A stretch of DNA of 64,000 nucleotides, from contig JAQPZY010001569.1 in NCBI GenBank assembly GCA_029931535.1, forward strand, positions 1,335,001 to 1,399,000. Direction: 5' to 3'. A program made the position numbers and the translations under genes. The stretch comes from Margaritifera margaritifera. Taxonomy: Eukaryota; Mollusca; Bivalvia; Unionida; Margaritiferidae. The notes under the pieces are model-generated. The model saw only the letters and a list, made by a program, of their open reading frames with translations. It did not search any database and was not told the DNA's origin. Shown one piece after another: positions 20,361 to 32,225 of the stretch. Position 1 is the stretch's first letter. Every line of letters starts with the position of its first letter.

Positions 20361-20945
20361 ACTGCTTCGCTGGTGACAAGCTTACAACTATGGCGCCATC
20401 CTATGTATCGGGGAGAATAGTCGACTGCGGAAATGAAAATTAGAAATTATCCCTTACAAGATCATGATGATATATAATATGATAGTCATACAACAACTAA
20501 GTCTCCTTGTCTACTATTCAAAACAAAATTATTCGGTAATTTCATTTTTTTACTTTGGCTCTACATAAGATGCAATATTTTGCTAGATTCATGGATCAAA
20601 CATGCACAAAGTAACAATATCTTCTATGTGCTTTTTAAACATGGAATCATCAAAATAGATGATAATATGTTTTATATTTGATGAAAACAAAATATCCATT
20701 TGAAAGGAAGCAATGTTTTTTCACTGATATCTGGAAAGACATATGGTGAATCTTGCACACCTAAAAGCGTAACCATGCACCTTCGGCGATCGGTAACTAC
20801 AACAACGTAGGCAAGATGGTGGATAATGGTCATGTGATCGTGATTTGGACACGTGGGCGCTTATACATATTTTATAAGCTTGAGCTACCGTCTGTACTCG
20901 CTTATAAGTGTATTTAAAATGCAAACTGCACGGACCCAAATATGC
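20361..20945. other. No gene seen
   Basis: AT-rich intergenic-type sequence. The frame at 20,721-20,960 has no motif. Confidence 0.35.
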
Positions 20946-21010
20946 CATCGGATAATGCATCGGCAGATCTGGGTCTATGAAGTTTGTTAGGAATAATCAG
21001 TAGAACAAAC

Positions 21011-21065
21011 AACATATACCCTGATCTGCCAGCGCATTATGCGACAGCAGATCAGGGTATATGTT
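21011..21065. repeat. Perfect inverted repeat, 19-bp arms
   Basis: Arms aacatataccctgatctgc (21,011-21,029) and its exact reverse complement (21,047-21,065). The 17-base loop itself contains the palindrome cgcattatgcg. A diverged partial copy (aatgcatcggcagatctggg) lies at about 20,955. Confidence 0.93.
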
Positions 21066-21824
21066 TCTTGTTGGACTCGCCCTATAAGCGAGTATCGACG
21101 GGACCTGGCCGTTTTCTGTAGAGGATTAGGGTAAACGGGTGTTGGTGAAAGCTTGCCTAGTAAAAAGAAGGATGTAATTTTAATGGATATATCGCCGTAA
21201 GGACGACAGCAAGTATAGGTTTCAGTTGAAGTATACGGTAACTTTCAACATTAATATCGAACAAAATTAAGAACCGAATTCGATGAAATTTATAGGTTAA
21301 GCTAAATGTCGTCAGCACTTTCACACTTAAAACTTTAATTGAAAAAAATCTTAACAAATAAAAAGTATGAATATGCTGATGTAGTAGGAGTAGTCTGAGG
21401 TCTTCTGTGGGAGCTTTAGTTACTCTCACGAGAATGTCACGAGACACTGCTTTCCACTTCCTAGGATATTATGTACATTATATGTAAAATATAGTAAATG
21501 CCACCGGTTAACATATTGCCAGATTGACACTATTCAAGAACTGGAATTAGTTACTTCCCTTGTCTAACGTGTATATACACTTTGTTTCACAGCTATATGA
21601 AAGTCCAAAATAGTCTCTGGAGAAGGAATTAGTGTACTTGTATGAATGTAGCAGTCATCGCCCACACCTCGCATTTTGCCGAAGCCAAGCGTTGTTGTTG
21701 CTGTTTGTTTCTTTGTTTCTATTTTTTTCAAACATATGTAACTATTTTTCATTACTTTTTATAACATGGTCAACCTCAAGAAATGTATTTATCGGAATAA
21801 AAATTCTTTTACTTCACTCCTCTT
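21066..21824. other. No gene seen
   Basis: AT-rich sequence. Open frames at 21,157-21,447 and 21,564-21,752 carry no recognisable motif. Confidence 0.35.
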
Positions 21825-21985
21825 CAGTGCCCAATAGGCTGACTAAGTGCTTAGGGCACCAGCAAAGCAGGGGCATAACAAAAATAAAAGGAAGAGAAAT
21901 TAAGGGGGTTTTTTTAATTACATGGGGGGGGGGCACCATAATCTTTTCAGTGCTTAGGGCCTCTAAAGGTCTTAATCCGGCACTG
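21825..21985. mobile_element. Probable hAT-like MITE (about 160 bp)
   Basis: The left end is CAGTGCCCAATAGG and the right end, reverse-complemented, is CAGTGCCGGATTAAGACC, followed by 'aggccctaagcac', a signature I recall from hAT-family termini in animals. The interior repeats 'gtgcttagggc' in both orientations. Flanking 8-mers (ctcctctt and ctgccttt) agree at only five positions, so the target duplication is weak. Confidence 0.5.
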
Positions 21986-22057
21986 CTGCCTTTTGTACCT
22001 ACAGGTCACTCACATTTAATATTCGCTTTGTTTTTCATAGCAAGTATTTTCATTCCA

Positions 22058-22059
<2 letters not shown>

Positions 22060-22131
<72 letters not shown>
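22060..22131. repeat. (TA)n microsatellite
   Basis: About 35 TA repeats. Confidence 0.95.
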
Positions 22132-22139
<8 letters not shown>

Positions 22140-22141
<2 letters not shown>

Positions 22142-23690
22142 CAAGGAAATAACATTAACATCACGTTTATTTTTCAAGACATATTTCTTTTTAAAAAATG
22201 CTCTTTTTTATTGCACGGTATTTGGTTTTCTTCATCTTTACTTCTCGCCTAAATAATGTTGCAACGTGTTCGTCTAAGAGTATAATTTCTATCGCATTTT
22301 ATCGAGAATAGCATTTCACCTTTGAAAAGTTAGTCAAGTAATCTGATCCTGTGTAGATAAGGTTTCTGGTAAATTGAAATTTGATGAACAAAGAACAAAT
22401 ATTAAGCTGGATATGGGTTTAATATTAAATTAAACTTGATTAAATTGAAAAGTAAATTAAAAAAGAAACAGAAGTATCGTCGTTTTATAAATAACGCAGA
22501 TGAATTATCCTACATGATATATTATTCTCGTGCTGTTCGAAGAAAGCGCGGGGATTATGTGATCCGTGCGTGCGTGCGTGCGTTAGTAATGTTACACTAT
22601 TAATCCAACACTGTTTAAGATAGAGACGTCAAACTTTGAGAGATGATTAGTGAATGTCTGTAAATGTACATAACGGTTTAAAAATTGCGATGCTACCCCT
22701 GGTTGGGATGGTTTTGCGTAAATAAAAGAAATATTAACAAAGTCCTCAAACTCCGAAATTATTAGACCGACATGTCTGAGAATTTACATGTGTTATCACT
22801 GACCCAAGTGTCAACACATGTCAAATTGGGGAGTTGGGGGTGTGGTGGCACGGAGAGTAGAATGGGACCCGCGGTCAGCAATCATGTCCCATGTGTACAC
22901 AAAAAGAAAAGACGAATTTTAAATAGAACTAACATTGCCCCCCCCCCCCCAGTATATTCTTACCCCCAGGAATTTAGTTTAGACATATTATATTGCCTTT
23001 CAATAGAACAAAGGTATCGAAGACAAGTTCTTACAGCTTTGGTTGTCTTCTCTCTACAAGAACTATTACATACAGAGGGGATACATGGTATTTGGACAAA
23101 GTGTACATGTGACTAATTTGTCGTGTCACGCTAACAAGCGCAAGAAAGGTCAAGATTCTAAACAACATAAGAAGGCAAATAAAGTGATAAAAAATAGTAG
23201 CAATGATAAACCCTAGGGGTACATATTTTGGGGTTGGTGGTACAAAGCTTGGGATATGACTTTTACACTCTAGTTATTAATGCTTCTTCATAACTCAGCA
23301 ACCACTGAAACTTAAGACTGACTATTACAAATTATCTTGTCACTGGTTTTTAAATATTGTTAAGATTTCGGGCAATGTAAACCTTGCAGACCGATGTGAT
23401 ACTATGTGTTGTAGACCCTGGAACGGCATATGTCACTTTGTGGAATACATTGAAACAAAGGTTGTGAAAAACTTTGACCATCATGTCACAATGTAACATT
23501 ATATAAATACAGATTAGATCGTAGATATATATATGACGGCATTATCGGTATTAATGTGTATGTGTGTGTCTGTGTGTGCATGTGTGTGTACGTGTGTTTG
23601 TATCGTGGGGGGGGAGGTCCTCCGCTTCATTCATCATCCTGGGATAATTGTCCTGTGATTTGCATAATTCACAAGCCGGCAAACTAAAAC
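22140..23690. other. No gene seen
   Basis: Anonymous sequence with a 10-base C run at 22,941, a TGCG tetranucleotide stretch near 22,566 and a GT-rich patch at about 23,556-23,600. The frame at 22,772-23,116 has no family motif. Confidence 0.35.
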
Positions 23691-23695
23691 TCTCA

Positions 23696-23955
23696 GAGCC
23701 GCGTTGGCTCAGTGGTTAAGGCATTATATTCGTGACAAGAAGGGTACGAGTTCGATTCCCACCATCGAATTAGCCCTGACTGACTATCGTGGTGTATGCA
23801 TGGGCAAAGCACTTTATTCTACTTGCGTCAGATAACCTTAAAAATGTTGCCGTACCAATCTCAAAGAACAGCACTTTTATCCCCGCAGTTTAGCAACGAA
23901 CGGGAATATTGTGATTGTCCCATTGCGTCAGTATGACCGTTTGTCCATGACAAAG
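23696..23955 (+). mobile_element. tRNA-derived SINE
   Basis: The tRNA-like head contains the A box TGGCTCAGTGG (23,705-23,715) and B box GAGTTCGATTCC (23,748-23,759). The body has 'gggcaaagcactttattc', a motif recurring in invertebrate SINE cores. No poly(A) or clear target duplication is visible; the 3' limit is approximate. The head's anticodon-arm region does not fold as a canonical tRNA, so it is not called a tRNA gene. Confidence 0.75.
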
Positions 23956-24245
23956 CTTGTCTTCGCCTCTTCTCCTTCACCGCTCGGAGGATTTTATTGA
24001 AACTTTGAAAGCTTGATATATGGTTGGTGTTGATGCACGATAAGTCTCTACATTATTTTCCTTTAGCTATTTTTGGAGAAATTTCTTGAAAAATTTGAAA
24101 CCAGAGGGGTGTTTTGAGAAGTCAGTTTGTCATCGCTTTATCTCTATAATTGCTTGAACGATTTTGTTGAAACCCCTACACCAAAACAATGATTGCTGAA
24201 GATGCGCGATAAGGTTTTTATGTTTTCTCTACCTCTTTTATGGAG
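23930..24245. repeat. Two diverged tandem copies of a ~130-bp dispersed repeat
   Basis: About 23,930-24,060 and 24,110-24,245 share the order of words: 'gtttgtc.t..c...', 'gattttattgaaac', 'gttgatgcacgataag' / 'gaagatgcgcgataag'. This type of sequence (the 'gattttgttgaaac' core) recurs in lophotrochozoan genomes. Confidence 0.5.
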
Positions 24246-24829
24246 TAACTGTCTTAATTGAAAGTGGAGCGAGATGTTAGTTTCGCCGCTATTTTTGTTT
24301 CAAGAAACCCGAAATTTAAAGTTTAGCCGCAAATGGAAAGAAGTGATTATTATGTTAAAAACACCTTAAAATGTGCCCATGCAATATGAATGCCCTACAA
24401 TATTCTTCCAAGAAACTGAGCCTGAACTATAAAAGAAACATAGCTGAGGTTACGAAGACGTTAAATCTAGGCCACAATGACCTAATTTTAGCATAGTGAT
24501 AAGGTATTTACCAAGAACCACCAAGACGCAAGTAATGTTTTCATTCAATTGTGTGTTAGAAACGGAACTGACATCTTTACTGAATTCTTAATATATAGTT
24601 ATGGTTACCTTCTTTTTACATAATCGTTATTCTAATTACCATAACACAATCACATACAAAGATGCATTAGCCTAAAACCACTAGTGCACGAGAAGCTGAT
24701 ATAATCGTGAAACTTACCCGACATGGGACGTGGCGACGTACAGCGGCGGACAGATGGACTAAAGAAACAATATTTTTCCCTCATACTTTCGCAGCTGAGG
24801 ATTAAAGGTAGTGCAGTAAAACCTGTCTG

Positions 24830-24935
24830 TAAAGGAGGAAACCTAACCAAAGTGTGACGGACGCACGGACGGACAAGCGTAACACTTCATACCCCTTCCA
24901 CTGTCATGCTGAGGTATAGAAACACTCAGCCATAA
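24830..24935. repeat. Dispersed 'gacggacaag' repeat tail, copy 1
   Basis: 'gcacggacggacaagcgtaa' followed by 'cttcatacc' and 'gctgaggtata'. A related segment lies at 57,170-57,240. It looks like a short dispersed repeat; the class is unknown. Confidence 0.45.
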
Positions 24936-25319
24936 TTGTTTGTCCTTTTATAGACAGGTTTGATATATATAGAGGTTGAATAAAAAAAAGATGCCTATTT
25001 ATTGCCATGTATATGAGGGTGTGCGCTTTGACGAGTATAACTGTAAATTTAGCAATCAGTAATCATTAACAACTGTCTCTTTATTTTGACCTTCCAATAG
25101 CGGCACTGCAATTTCTGGAAAAGTCATTTCAAGTTTCCTTTGCTTGAGGAGCATATTTCATTTCATTTGTTGCGAATTATAATTTCCTTATTTTATGACC
25201 TCTGTTAATTTATATTTCAATCAGACACATTGTCATGTGCTAACAACGGATGTGCAAAAAGTCAGACTTCCTTGCATAAAGACAAAGTCATAATTAGCAA
25301 TAGCTTCTGCTAAAGGATC

Positions 25320-25526
25320 CTATTTCGATGGCTTCTTGTAAACGGCGTTAACATGGAGGTCACCATCTGGCAATTTCCCTCTCGTCATTTTTAATAAATA
25401 ACATGACTGTGGCATTTTTGTAAAGACCGGAACATTCGACGCCATGTTTTCTTTCACTCGCCTTGTCATTCCAAGAAGACACCACACATTCTTCAGAAAA
25501 TCATTCTTCTTACGCAATATCAACAT
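25320..25526 (-). CDS. Possible small ORF or terminal exon, unidentified
   Basis: A 68-codon minus-strand frame with ordinary, non-repetitive composition (contains VKENMASNVPVFTKMPQSCY and GKLPDGDLHVNAVYKKPSK). It is one of few frames in the window that look protein-like without matching a transposon I recognise. No splice sites or neighbours support it. It could be a terminal exon, a pseudogene fragment, or chance. Confidence 0.2.
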   Translation of the reverse strand: MLILRKKNDFLKNVWCLLGMTRRVKENMASNVPVFTKMPQSCYLLKMTRGKLPDGDLHVNAVYKKPSK

Positions 25527-25534
25527 TTGACTCC

Positions 25535-26300
25535 GATTTTTTGTATAACCTTATTGTTATAACATTTTCAAAACGTTATGGGGATACTGAATACATTTTA
25601 AATGTCCTATATATAATACGCATAGTGAAAATAAATATATAATTTAGTTATATATTTCAATAAAATTGTATTATTAATTTTAAATATATATGTATCTATT
25701 GACTTACTTATTTTCGGTTTTTATTTTTTCAATTCATCTGTGTTTGTTTCTCTGTCTGTCTGTCTATCACTTGTTTTATTTTTCTAAAAACAAAATGTAA
25801 TGTATTCTGCCCTCTAAGAGTAATGTTCTTCTGACTGACACTTGTGTGCGAATTGTCGTACCATGGTCACCTTAATAATCTAGATTACCCTCGATTTAAT
25901 TTCTTTACTTCTATTACTTTTATTTCTTATTTACTATTCCCTTAGCCACTGCTTGTACTTTCATCAAGTAAATCCATTACATCTTCTGTCTACTTTATCA
26001 GGCTCCAAGATATCACGAATTGTGTCCTTTTCAACAGAAAATTAAGAGTCTCACTCGAGCTAGCGGTTAAAACTGAGATCATTCAAACTCGTCTTCATAC
26101 ACTTTAAAATATTCGTGACAATGATCGAAAAATGGTTTTTAGAAAATAGAGTATTGTCGCAAAGAAGGAAGAGATTGAGGATGGAAATTGTTTAGCAAGA
26201 AACAGCTTTTATAACCTGGCTTTAGAAGCGATTACAAATTAATAAGAACACATAGTTGGAGCACATACAAGTACTTTTATATGCTCGTTTTAGTATTATG
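25535..26300. other. No gene seen
   Basis: AT-rich sequence without coding or repeat signal. Confidence 0.35.
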
Positions 26301-26510
26301 GATGCATGTATGTATGTATGTATGTATGTATGTATGTATGTATGTATGTATGTATGTATGTATGTATGTATGTATGTATCTATCTATGTATGCATGCATG
26401 CATGCATGCATGCATGCATGCATGTATGTATGTATGTATGTATGTATGTATGTATGTATGTATGTATGTATGTATGTATGTACGTACGTATTATGCATGT
26501 ATGTATGTAA
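26301..26510. repeat. Compound (TGTA)n/(TGCA)n microsatellite
   Basis: ATGT tetranucleotides, then a GCAT block (about 26,391-26,423), then ATGT again, ending with ACGT variants. All MYVC/HTYI frames here are artefacts. Confidence 0.96.
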
Positions 26511-26616
26511 AATAAATTGTAAAGGTAACAAATATAAAATCCTTAAAATATATTAACAAACCTTTAACCATATATTTTAAGGGTTTTAACTTTTATTTAA
26601 TAGACATTTTACAGAA

Positions 26617-26940
26617 TTTTAACATCTTTAATTTTTATATTTTTTATCTTTTTGTACTTCATGTTTACATTTATTTGGAAGGGTTTATCTTCCTAAACCT
26701 TTCGTGCAACTCTTTATTTTTACATTTATAAGAATTTTACTTTTAAATGGCACCATATAGCCATTAGTGTGCTGAGGTGCCGTTAAATGCTAATATATAC
26801 ATAAATACCTATGTCTTAGGTTTAACGGCAAATCAGCACAATACTGGCTAGATAGTGCCGATTAAAATTTAAGCTCTAAAAATATCAAGATAAAAAATTG
26901 CTAATTTTTTTAGGAAGATAAACCCTTAAAGATGTTAAAA
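26617..26940. mobile_element. Foldback (MITE-like) element, ~325 bp
   Basis: Nested inverted repeats share one centre: ttttaacatcttta (26,617-26,630) with 26,927-26,940; aagggtttatcttcctaaa (26,679-26,697) with 26,909-26,927, perfect 19 bp; and a ~39-bp imperfect pair at 26,749-26,787 with 26,821-26,859. Together they would fold into one long stem. No coding capacity. Confidence 0.7.
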
Positions 26941-26944
26941 TGCT

Positions 26945-27105
26945 TCAAAATGTATGCAAAATGATAAAAACAAAAATACTTAATCCTAACTAAAATACAA
27001 AGTCGTTAAATTTACAATATGTTGGAAAAGGTCCAGATACGCTAGACGAATGAATTGGTTCTGTTTATTAGACTACATATAAACCTATCCGGCTAACCCA
27101 TCCAA

Positions 27106-27156
<51 letters not shown>

Positions 27157-28886
27157 TTTTGTGGTATGATATTCTGTAATCTTTGTATCGATCCAGTAAG
27201 TTTCATTTTCAACCGGTGTAAAAGGACTGTGCGGGATTTTATGTAAGCATGCAAGCATGCTCTCATCCACAGAGGAACTATATTCTTAAGTCGCCGTATT
27301 GTCTATCAGATTTGTTGGAACAATGAGAAAGGCTAAAGTCTCGTAGGAAAAGAGGATGGGGTCACAATATTTCACCTTTAAAGATGAAAAGGGCTGTCTG
27401 ACCCTGTGACCATTTTCTATTAACTCGAAAAGTCCCCCGCAAGCATCAGAGTCTCCCTATAAACAAATCAGAGTATAACAACTGACATGGAGGTACCAAA
27501 ACTCAAGCTCTAAGTCGGGAATATGGTAAGTATTATGTGGATCATTCAAAACATATAGCACAGTGATAAAACAATGACTTTATCTTGAGGAACACTTTCA
27601 GCATGTTTTGTTTGACAGTAAGGACCTCATTCTATCATATCGGCGATAAAATTTGTCGGAATATGTTCGTTTTATGATGGAAAAGGAACCCAATTGTAAT
27701 TCCTACACGGTGATTGGTCGATTAGCTCTGTTTGATGTTTCGGTCAATGACGCAGGACTTTCACTGATACAACTGTTTTAAATCTCTTAATCCAAAAAGA
27801 TTATATCAACATCTAAATCAATGAATATAAATAACGACAATTGATTTAAATACACGCAGTCTTTTCTCGGTAATTTAAAAGGATTTTTTCAAACAAAGAC
27901 ACATCACTGGGGACGAAAATGGTGCAAGAGTAAACGCATTCTAACTAACGACGGCTACACTGATGGTGACACACGGTATATATCATGCTGTTGTGTATTT
28001 CCTTGTTAGTATGGGCTAGAGGGTGAATGTCCCTTTTTCCAGACCCCCGAGTCACGAAACTCTCTGAGCACAAAGACTGAACTCAGACTCAAAACTCCAA
28101 AGTTAAAACTCATAATTTATAGTTAATCAATATAGTTAAAATTTAGCATATTCGTAAAAATACAAAGAATAATCTAATCCGCAAATTTTCATGATTCTAA
28201 CCTCATTCTGAGCGAAGACATAGCGGATCTTTTTTTTTTTTTTAAATTTGAGCATGTTTGGGACTTTTTCGTGACTACGTGGTCAGGTCACAGGACACAT
28301 TAACTTTGACCCTACTAGAAGATCATGATATACATGTAGCATACTGATGACTGCTGATATGAATTAGTAACCATATACACTGACAATTTAGATCATGTAA
28401 ACTGAGAACTTAGTTCAGATTGAACTAATGGCAAACAACACTATTTTCTCTACACCTAGATTGTAAGCTGGTTGGCCATCCCCCAACCCTTTAACACCCC
28501 CTCCATGCAAATGTCTAAATGTACATTTTCCGACAACACTTAATTTAATTTTTAAAAGTTTCTGAATAACTTCATTACGACCTAAGAATCGAATTGCAAA
28601 ATATTTTTTTTTTTAAAAATGAAAGTGGAAATTATGTGACAAAAAAGGGATCTGCAGAACATCATATTTCACTTGCGAACCGTGCCATGATGAACTCACT
28701 TTATATAATTTTCAAATATCTCCTGGAGAAGGCGACAGAACAAAAATCGAATTTTAAACAAGCTAAATTATCTTGATGCAGGTAATATGGCCAGTTTTAG
28801 AATCGCATTCATATTGTAATCCTCGCAAGCGCACAAATATCAAAGCGTGTTCAATTATCAAAGCGTGTTACTTCACTTCAAGCGTG

Positions 28887-28928
<42 letters not shown>

Positions 28929-29557
28929 TGCTTCTGCGAGATATTTGAACTTAAGAATATAAAGAAATAACGAATACACCGTGATTTCATGAATTAAAAT
29001 CCCAAAATGATCTGGAATGGTTTTTAATGAAAAAAAAAATCCTGCAGCCGCCAAGCACACTTGCAAGAGACTATTAAAATTGAAAGCAAGTAAATAGCAA
29101 ACCCAAAAATCTTTCATTCTAAGTTACATACTCATTACTTTTACCGTGACCCTTTGAATAGATGTTCCGGATATTACTTCCACTAATGACTCATCAGGAA
29201 TTCCATTTATGCATATGTTAGTCCATAACATTTATTGTACTAACCAATCATGTATACTTATTTATTAATGATTACCTTCAACGTTACATAGTCTATACCA
29301 GCAATACAATTTCCACGACGTAACCCAATATGTGATTTGCTAATAACTACATTTATTGACCCGGTCACTCTCTCTGGAAAAGGTGAGAGTCTATCCCTTA
29401 GGCACGCGCTCAGGACAAGATGTCGCAATGAATGACAACATTAGGAGTGTTTTACACAAAACATCCATTTAATTTCAAGACGAGCTTTGTTCAAAGATGC
29501 GCATGAAAATAAGATCAAGGAATATTTTCATATTCAAAAGTGAGCTCTCATCATGTC

Positions 29558-29560
<3 letters not shown>
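26945..29560. other. No gene seen; includes (TC)n and (CA)n microsatellites
   Basis: (TC)n at about 27,110-27,151 and (CA)n at 28,889-28,926. Remaining sequence is AT-rich without motif-bearing frames. Confidence 0.4.

Positions 29561-29562
<2 letters not shown>

Positions 29563-29608
<46 letters not shown>
29563..29608. repeat. (TA)n microsatellite
   Basis: About 23 TA repeats. Confidence 0.95.
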
Positions 29609-29610
<2 letters not shown>

Positions 29611-29802
29611 GCATGTAAGTAGCGGGGACAGCTTTGCCTATGTAAAAGTGACGGACAACTTCGCCTATAAATCTGCTCTGCAGGTAATACTCGCAGCCCC
29701 TGAAATATAGTTTTTTACATAATTATTACATCTATAAAAGTCAATGTGAATAATCTTCACAAACTGCGTGTAAAATCAGCAATAAAGTAAATGTTCACTT
29801 GA

Positions 29803-29899
29803 CCTCAGTCTATCGGGTAGATACGGCAGCTGAGCTCAATCTATCGAGCAGATACAGCAGCTGAGCTCAGTCTATTGGGCTGATACGATAATTGAGCCT
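29803..29899. repeat. Three tandem 31-bp units
   Basis: Unit 'cagtctatcgggtagatacg' plus 'gcagctgagct', at 29,806, 29,837 and 29,868, each diverged by a few bases. Confidence 0.9.
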
Positions 29900-29920
29900 A
29901 CATGGACATTATACGGTGGA

Positions 29921-30115
29921 TTGGTTGGTTGGTTTTAACGCCACTTTTGACACATTGTTAGCTATATCAAATATCATGCCAATGAAATGCAAGCTAAGTG
30001 CCTTTCCTATGGACACACTGAGGCAGACGACCCTGACTGGTATGGGCGCGTATCCAATCCGCGACCCTTGGATAACGAGTCCAACGCTCTACCAACTGAA
30101 CATCCGCGGCTCCCC
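29921..30115 (-). mobile_element. tRNA-derived SINE, second family
   Basis: On the minus strand the head GGGGAGCCGCGGATGTTCAG holds an A box (TTCAGTTGGTAGAGCG, 30,085-30,100), then an anticodon-arm-like GGACTCGTTATCC and a decayed B box (GGATTGGATA, 30,051-30,060). The tail is GGCGTTAAAACC followed by (CCAA)n, the tail style of molluscan SINEs. No clear target duplication. Confidence 0.72.
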
Positions 30116-30600
30116 TAACAACATTGGAGTTTGATCTGGACGCAATAGAAACAAAGGTCCTTGAGCACAAAAATTGTGCACTACTCAAAAGTTTCAGTTT
30201 TCACACACACATGTGTGTGTGTGTTCATTATTGCATATAAAACGACATAAATATTGCAGGACGAAATACTTGCACGAGTTTGTCGTTTAATGTTAAATAT
30301 ATATGACATAAACTTTTTTGTCCACGAGAGGATATCCGCCATAGCTAAACGAAGTAAGTCTTGTCATGGGGTCTATATTTTATCATAATTGTTTCCATTT
30401 TATATCTCTATATCTATCTGTCTTTAATCATTCAACAGGAAATCAGTAACATATTCATATTCTATCCATTCAAGCACTTTCGCATTATCGCCATAGATGC
30501 TTTCAATTAGATACATTATACTTTCAATGTATTTTTTTGTAACTGAACAATAGAAGGAAACTCATTTTAATTTAGAAATGGTAAGGTATTTAAAGATAAA
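30116..30600. other. No gene seen
   Basis: AT-rich. Contains a short cacacacacatgtgtgtgtg palindrome at about 30,203-30,224. Confidence 0.35.
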
Positions 30601-30606
30601 TAGGAC

Positions 30607-30905
30607 ATGAATTGCAATTCTAAAAATGTTATGTATGCATTGATATGTGTGAAATGTGAAGCCTTTTGCATAGTTCTGTCGAAAATTGTACAGTACATAG
30701 AGAGCAAACAAGAACATAAGATCTCAGGGTATCACAAGTTAAAAAACATCTACATAACTGTCCAGGAGGGAACTTCAAAGTCCTTCCGTTATAAAAATTA
30801 TTCAATTATAATGAATATTTAAGAGAAGAAAAAGAACTTTATTTCGAACGCACTCTGCAAAAATATTTCTAACTATTACAACTTCATGAAAAATGAAAAC
30901 GAGTA
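30607..30905 (+). pseudogene. Penelope-like element C-terminal GIY-YIG-type fragment
   Basis: The plus frame begins MNCNSKNVMYALICVKCEAF, matching the CNSxNVIYxIxCxxC zinc/GIY-YIG entry motif of Penelope-like retroelement endonucleases. About 50 codons later FRYKNYSIIMNI and a basic stretch fit the C-terminal tail. The expected YIG is degenerate (FCIVLSKI). It is a short truncated fossil. The alternative of a chance match cannot be excluded without a search. Confidence 0.5.
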
Positions 30906-31448
30906 ATAAACAATGGAAATAAGTATATGGATTCTACCATGAAATATGTGCAAACTATGTGTTTATGTTTTAAACTTAATCAACATTTTTAATATACATG
31001 TCAATATATAATGTGTTAAAAATAAAAAATTTAAATATGTACATACGATGTTTCATTAAATTATACATTAAAAACGTTGTTCAGTAGGAACAGATGTCGT
31101 TTATACGGAGTATCCACTAAGACAGATAAATCACAATATTTATAAACAACAACACATTCAGCAAGTTCTCATTGAACAATATACACGTAATACTGTTAAT
31201 ATTTTTAAATGAAATATATTGTTGTAATTTTTATAAGGAACTTTATACATTGTATCAAAACATTTATACATTTGCATTCCACAACCGTAAAAAAAAAAAA
31301 AATGTAACAAGTGAATTTCAAAATTGATACTTTGTTTTTAATTCTTTGGCTTTATATATTGTATCAATACATTGATACACTTTCGTGACATACTGCTCAG
31401 ATCGACCGACTCATGGTTGAGTGGATTTCGATTATCGACATGAACTTG

Positions 31449-31450
<2 letters not shown>
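30906..31450. other. No gene seen
   Basis: AT-rich; may include further decayed Penelope-like 3' sequence. 'ttatacattgtatcaa' recurs at about 31,246 and in related form at 31,353. Confidence 0.3.

Positions 31451-31452
<2 letters not shown>

Positions 31453-31517
<65 letters not shown>
31453..31517. repeat. (TA)n microsatellite
   Basis: About 32 TA repeats. Confidence 0.95.
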
Positions 31518-31521
<4 letters not shown>

Positions 31522-31977
31522 ATGTGTTTCGGCGGTTTTGAGGGGTTTTCCGTATACTGAGTTCTCTGATTTTACCTATAAAGAGATTCAATCAGTTATG
31601 CCGCTTAGTTGTAACATAATGTGTGTATTGATTAGTGTCTACTTCATGCTTTATTAATATTATGATATTGTTTTTCTTAATATTTTTACTGTATTTAGAC
31701 TAATTATGTATCAACACATTAATCTATACTTGTATGTATATTTACATGATTTGATTTGATTAATGTTTCTAGCCAGTAAATGAGAGGGAATATTGTTGCA
31801 CAATTACTTTTTCGCTGATCTTTGTCCGGAAAAAAATTCAAAAGTGAGTTCGCAATCCTTATTTTAAGTTCAAAACACAGTTGATTGAAAATTATATAGA
31901 TGTATGTCATCGGACGTAAATGATCGGCAGATAAACACAACCTTCTTTGCTTTGCACAACTACTAACACCAATCACA

Positions 31978-32056
31978 AAGAATTAACTTGGAAAGCCGTC
32001 ACTTCAGCCACACCGTATCACGAAGAATTAACTTTGAAAGCCGTCAATTCAGCCAG
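31978..32056. repeat. Direct repeat, two ~34-bp copies
   Basis: 'aagaattaacttggaaagcc' plus 'gtcacttcagcca' at 31,978 and again, with small changes, at about 32,023. Confidence 0.8.
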
Positions 32057-32152
32057 GTGTAAAGTGTCGGTCTTTGTCTTTGTTTAACTTAAAGCGTGGC
32101 CCTTGGCTATTTCCTGATCGCTTGCCGTTGGCCAACCTCATCACAGGGATCT

Positions 32153-32156
<4 letters not shown>

Positions 32157-32223
<67 letters not shown>
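32157..32223. repeat. (TA)n microsatellite
   Basis: About 33 TA repeats. Confidence 0.95.

Positions 32224-32224
<1 letters not shown>

Positions 32225-32225
<1 letters not shown>

Noticed and set aside
21632..22252. 206-codon ORF, the longest in the window
   Set aside because: It runs through a hAT-like repeat, a G run and a (TA)n tract; no domain-like segment.
23696..23770. Functional tRNA gene
   Set aside because: A and B boxes are present, but acceptor and anticodon arms do not pair properly and a SINE body follows.
26256..26556. MYVC/MHAC repeat ORFs
   Set aside because: Translation of the ATGT/GCAT microsatellite.
30040..30115. Functional tRNA gene on the minus strand
   Set aside because: The B box is degenerate and the sequence continues into a SINE tail with (CCAA)n.
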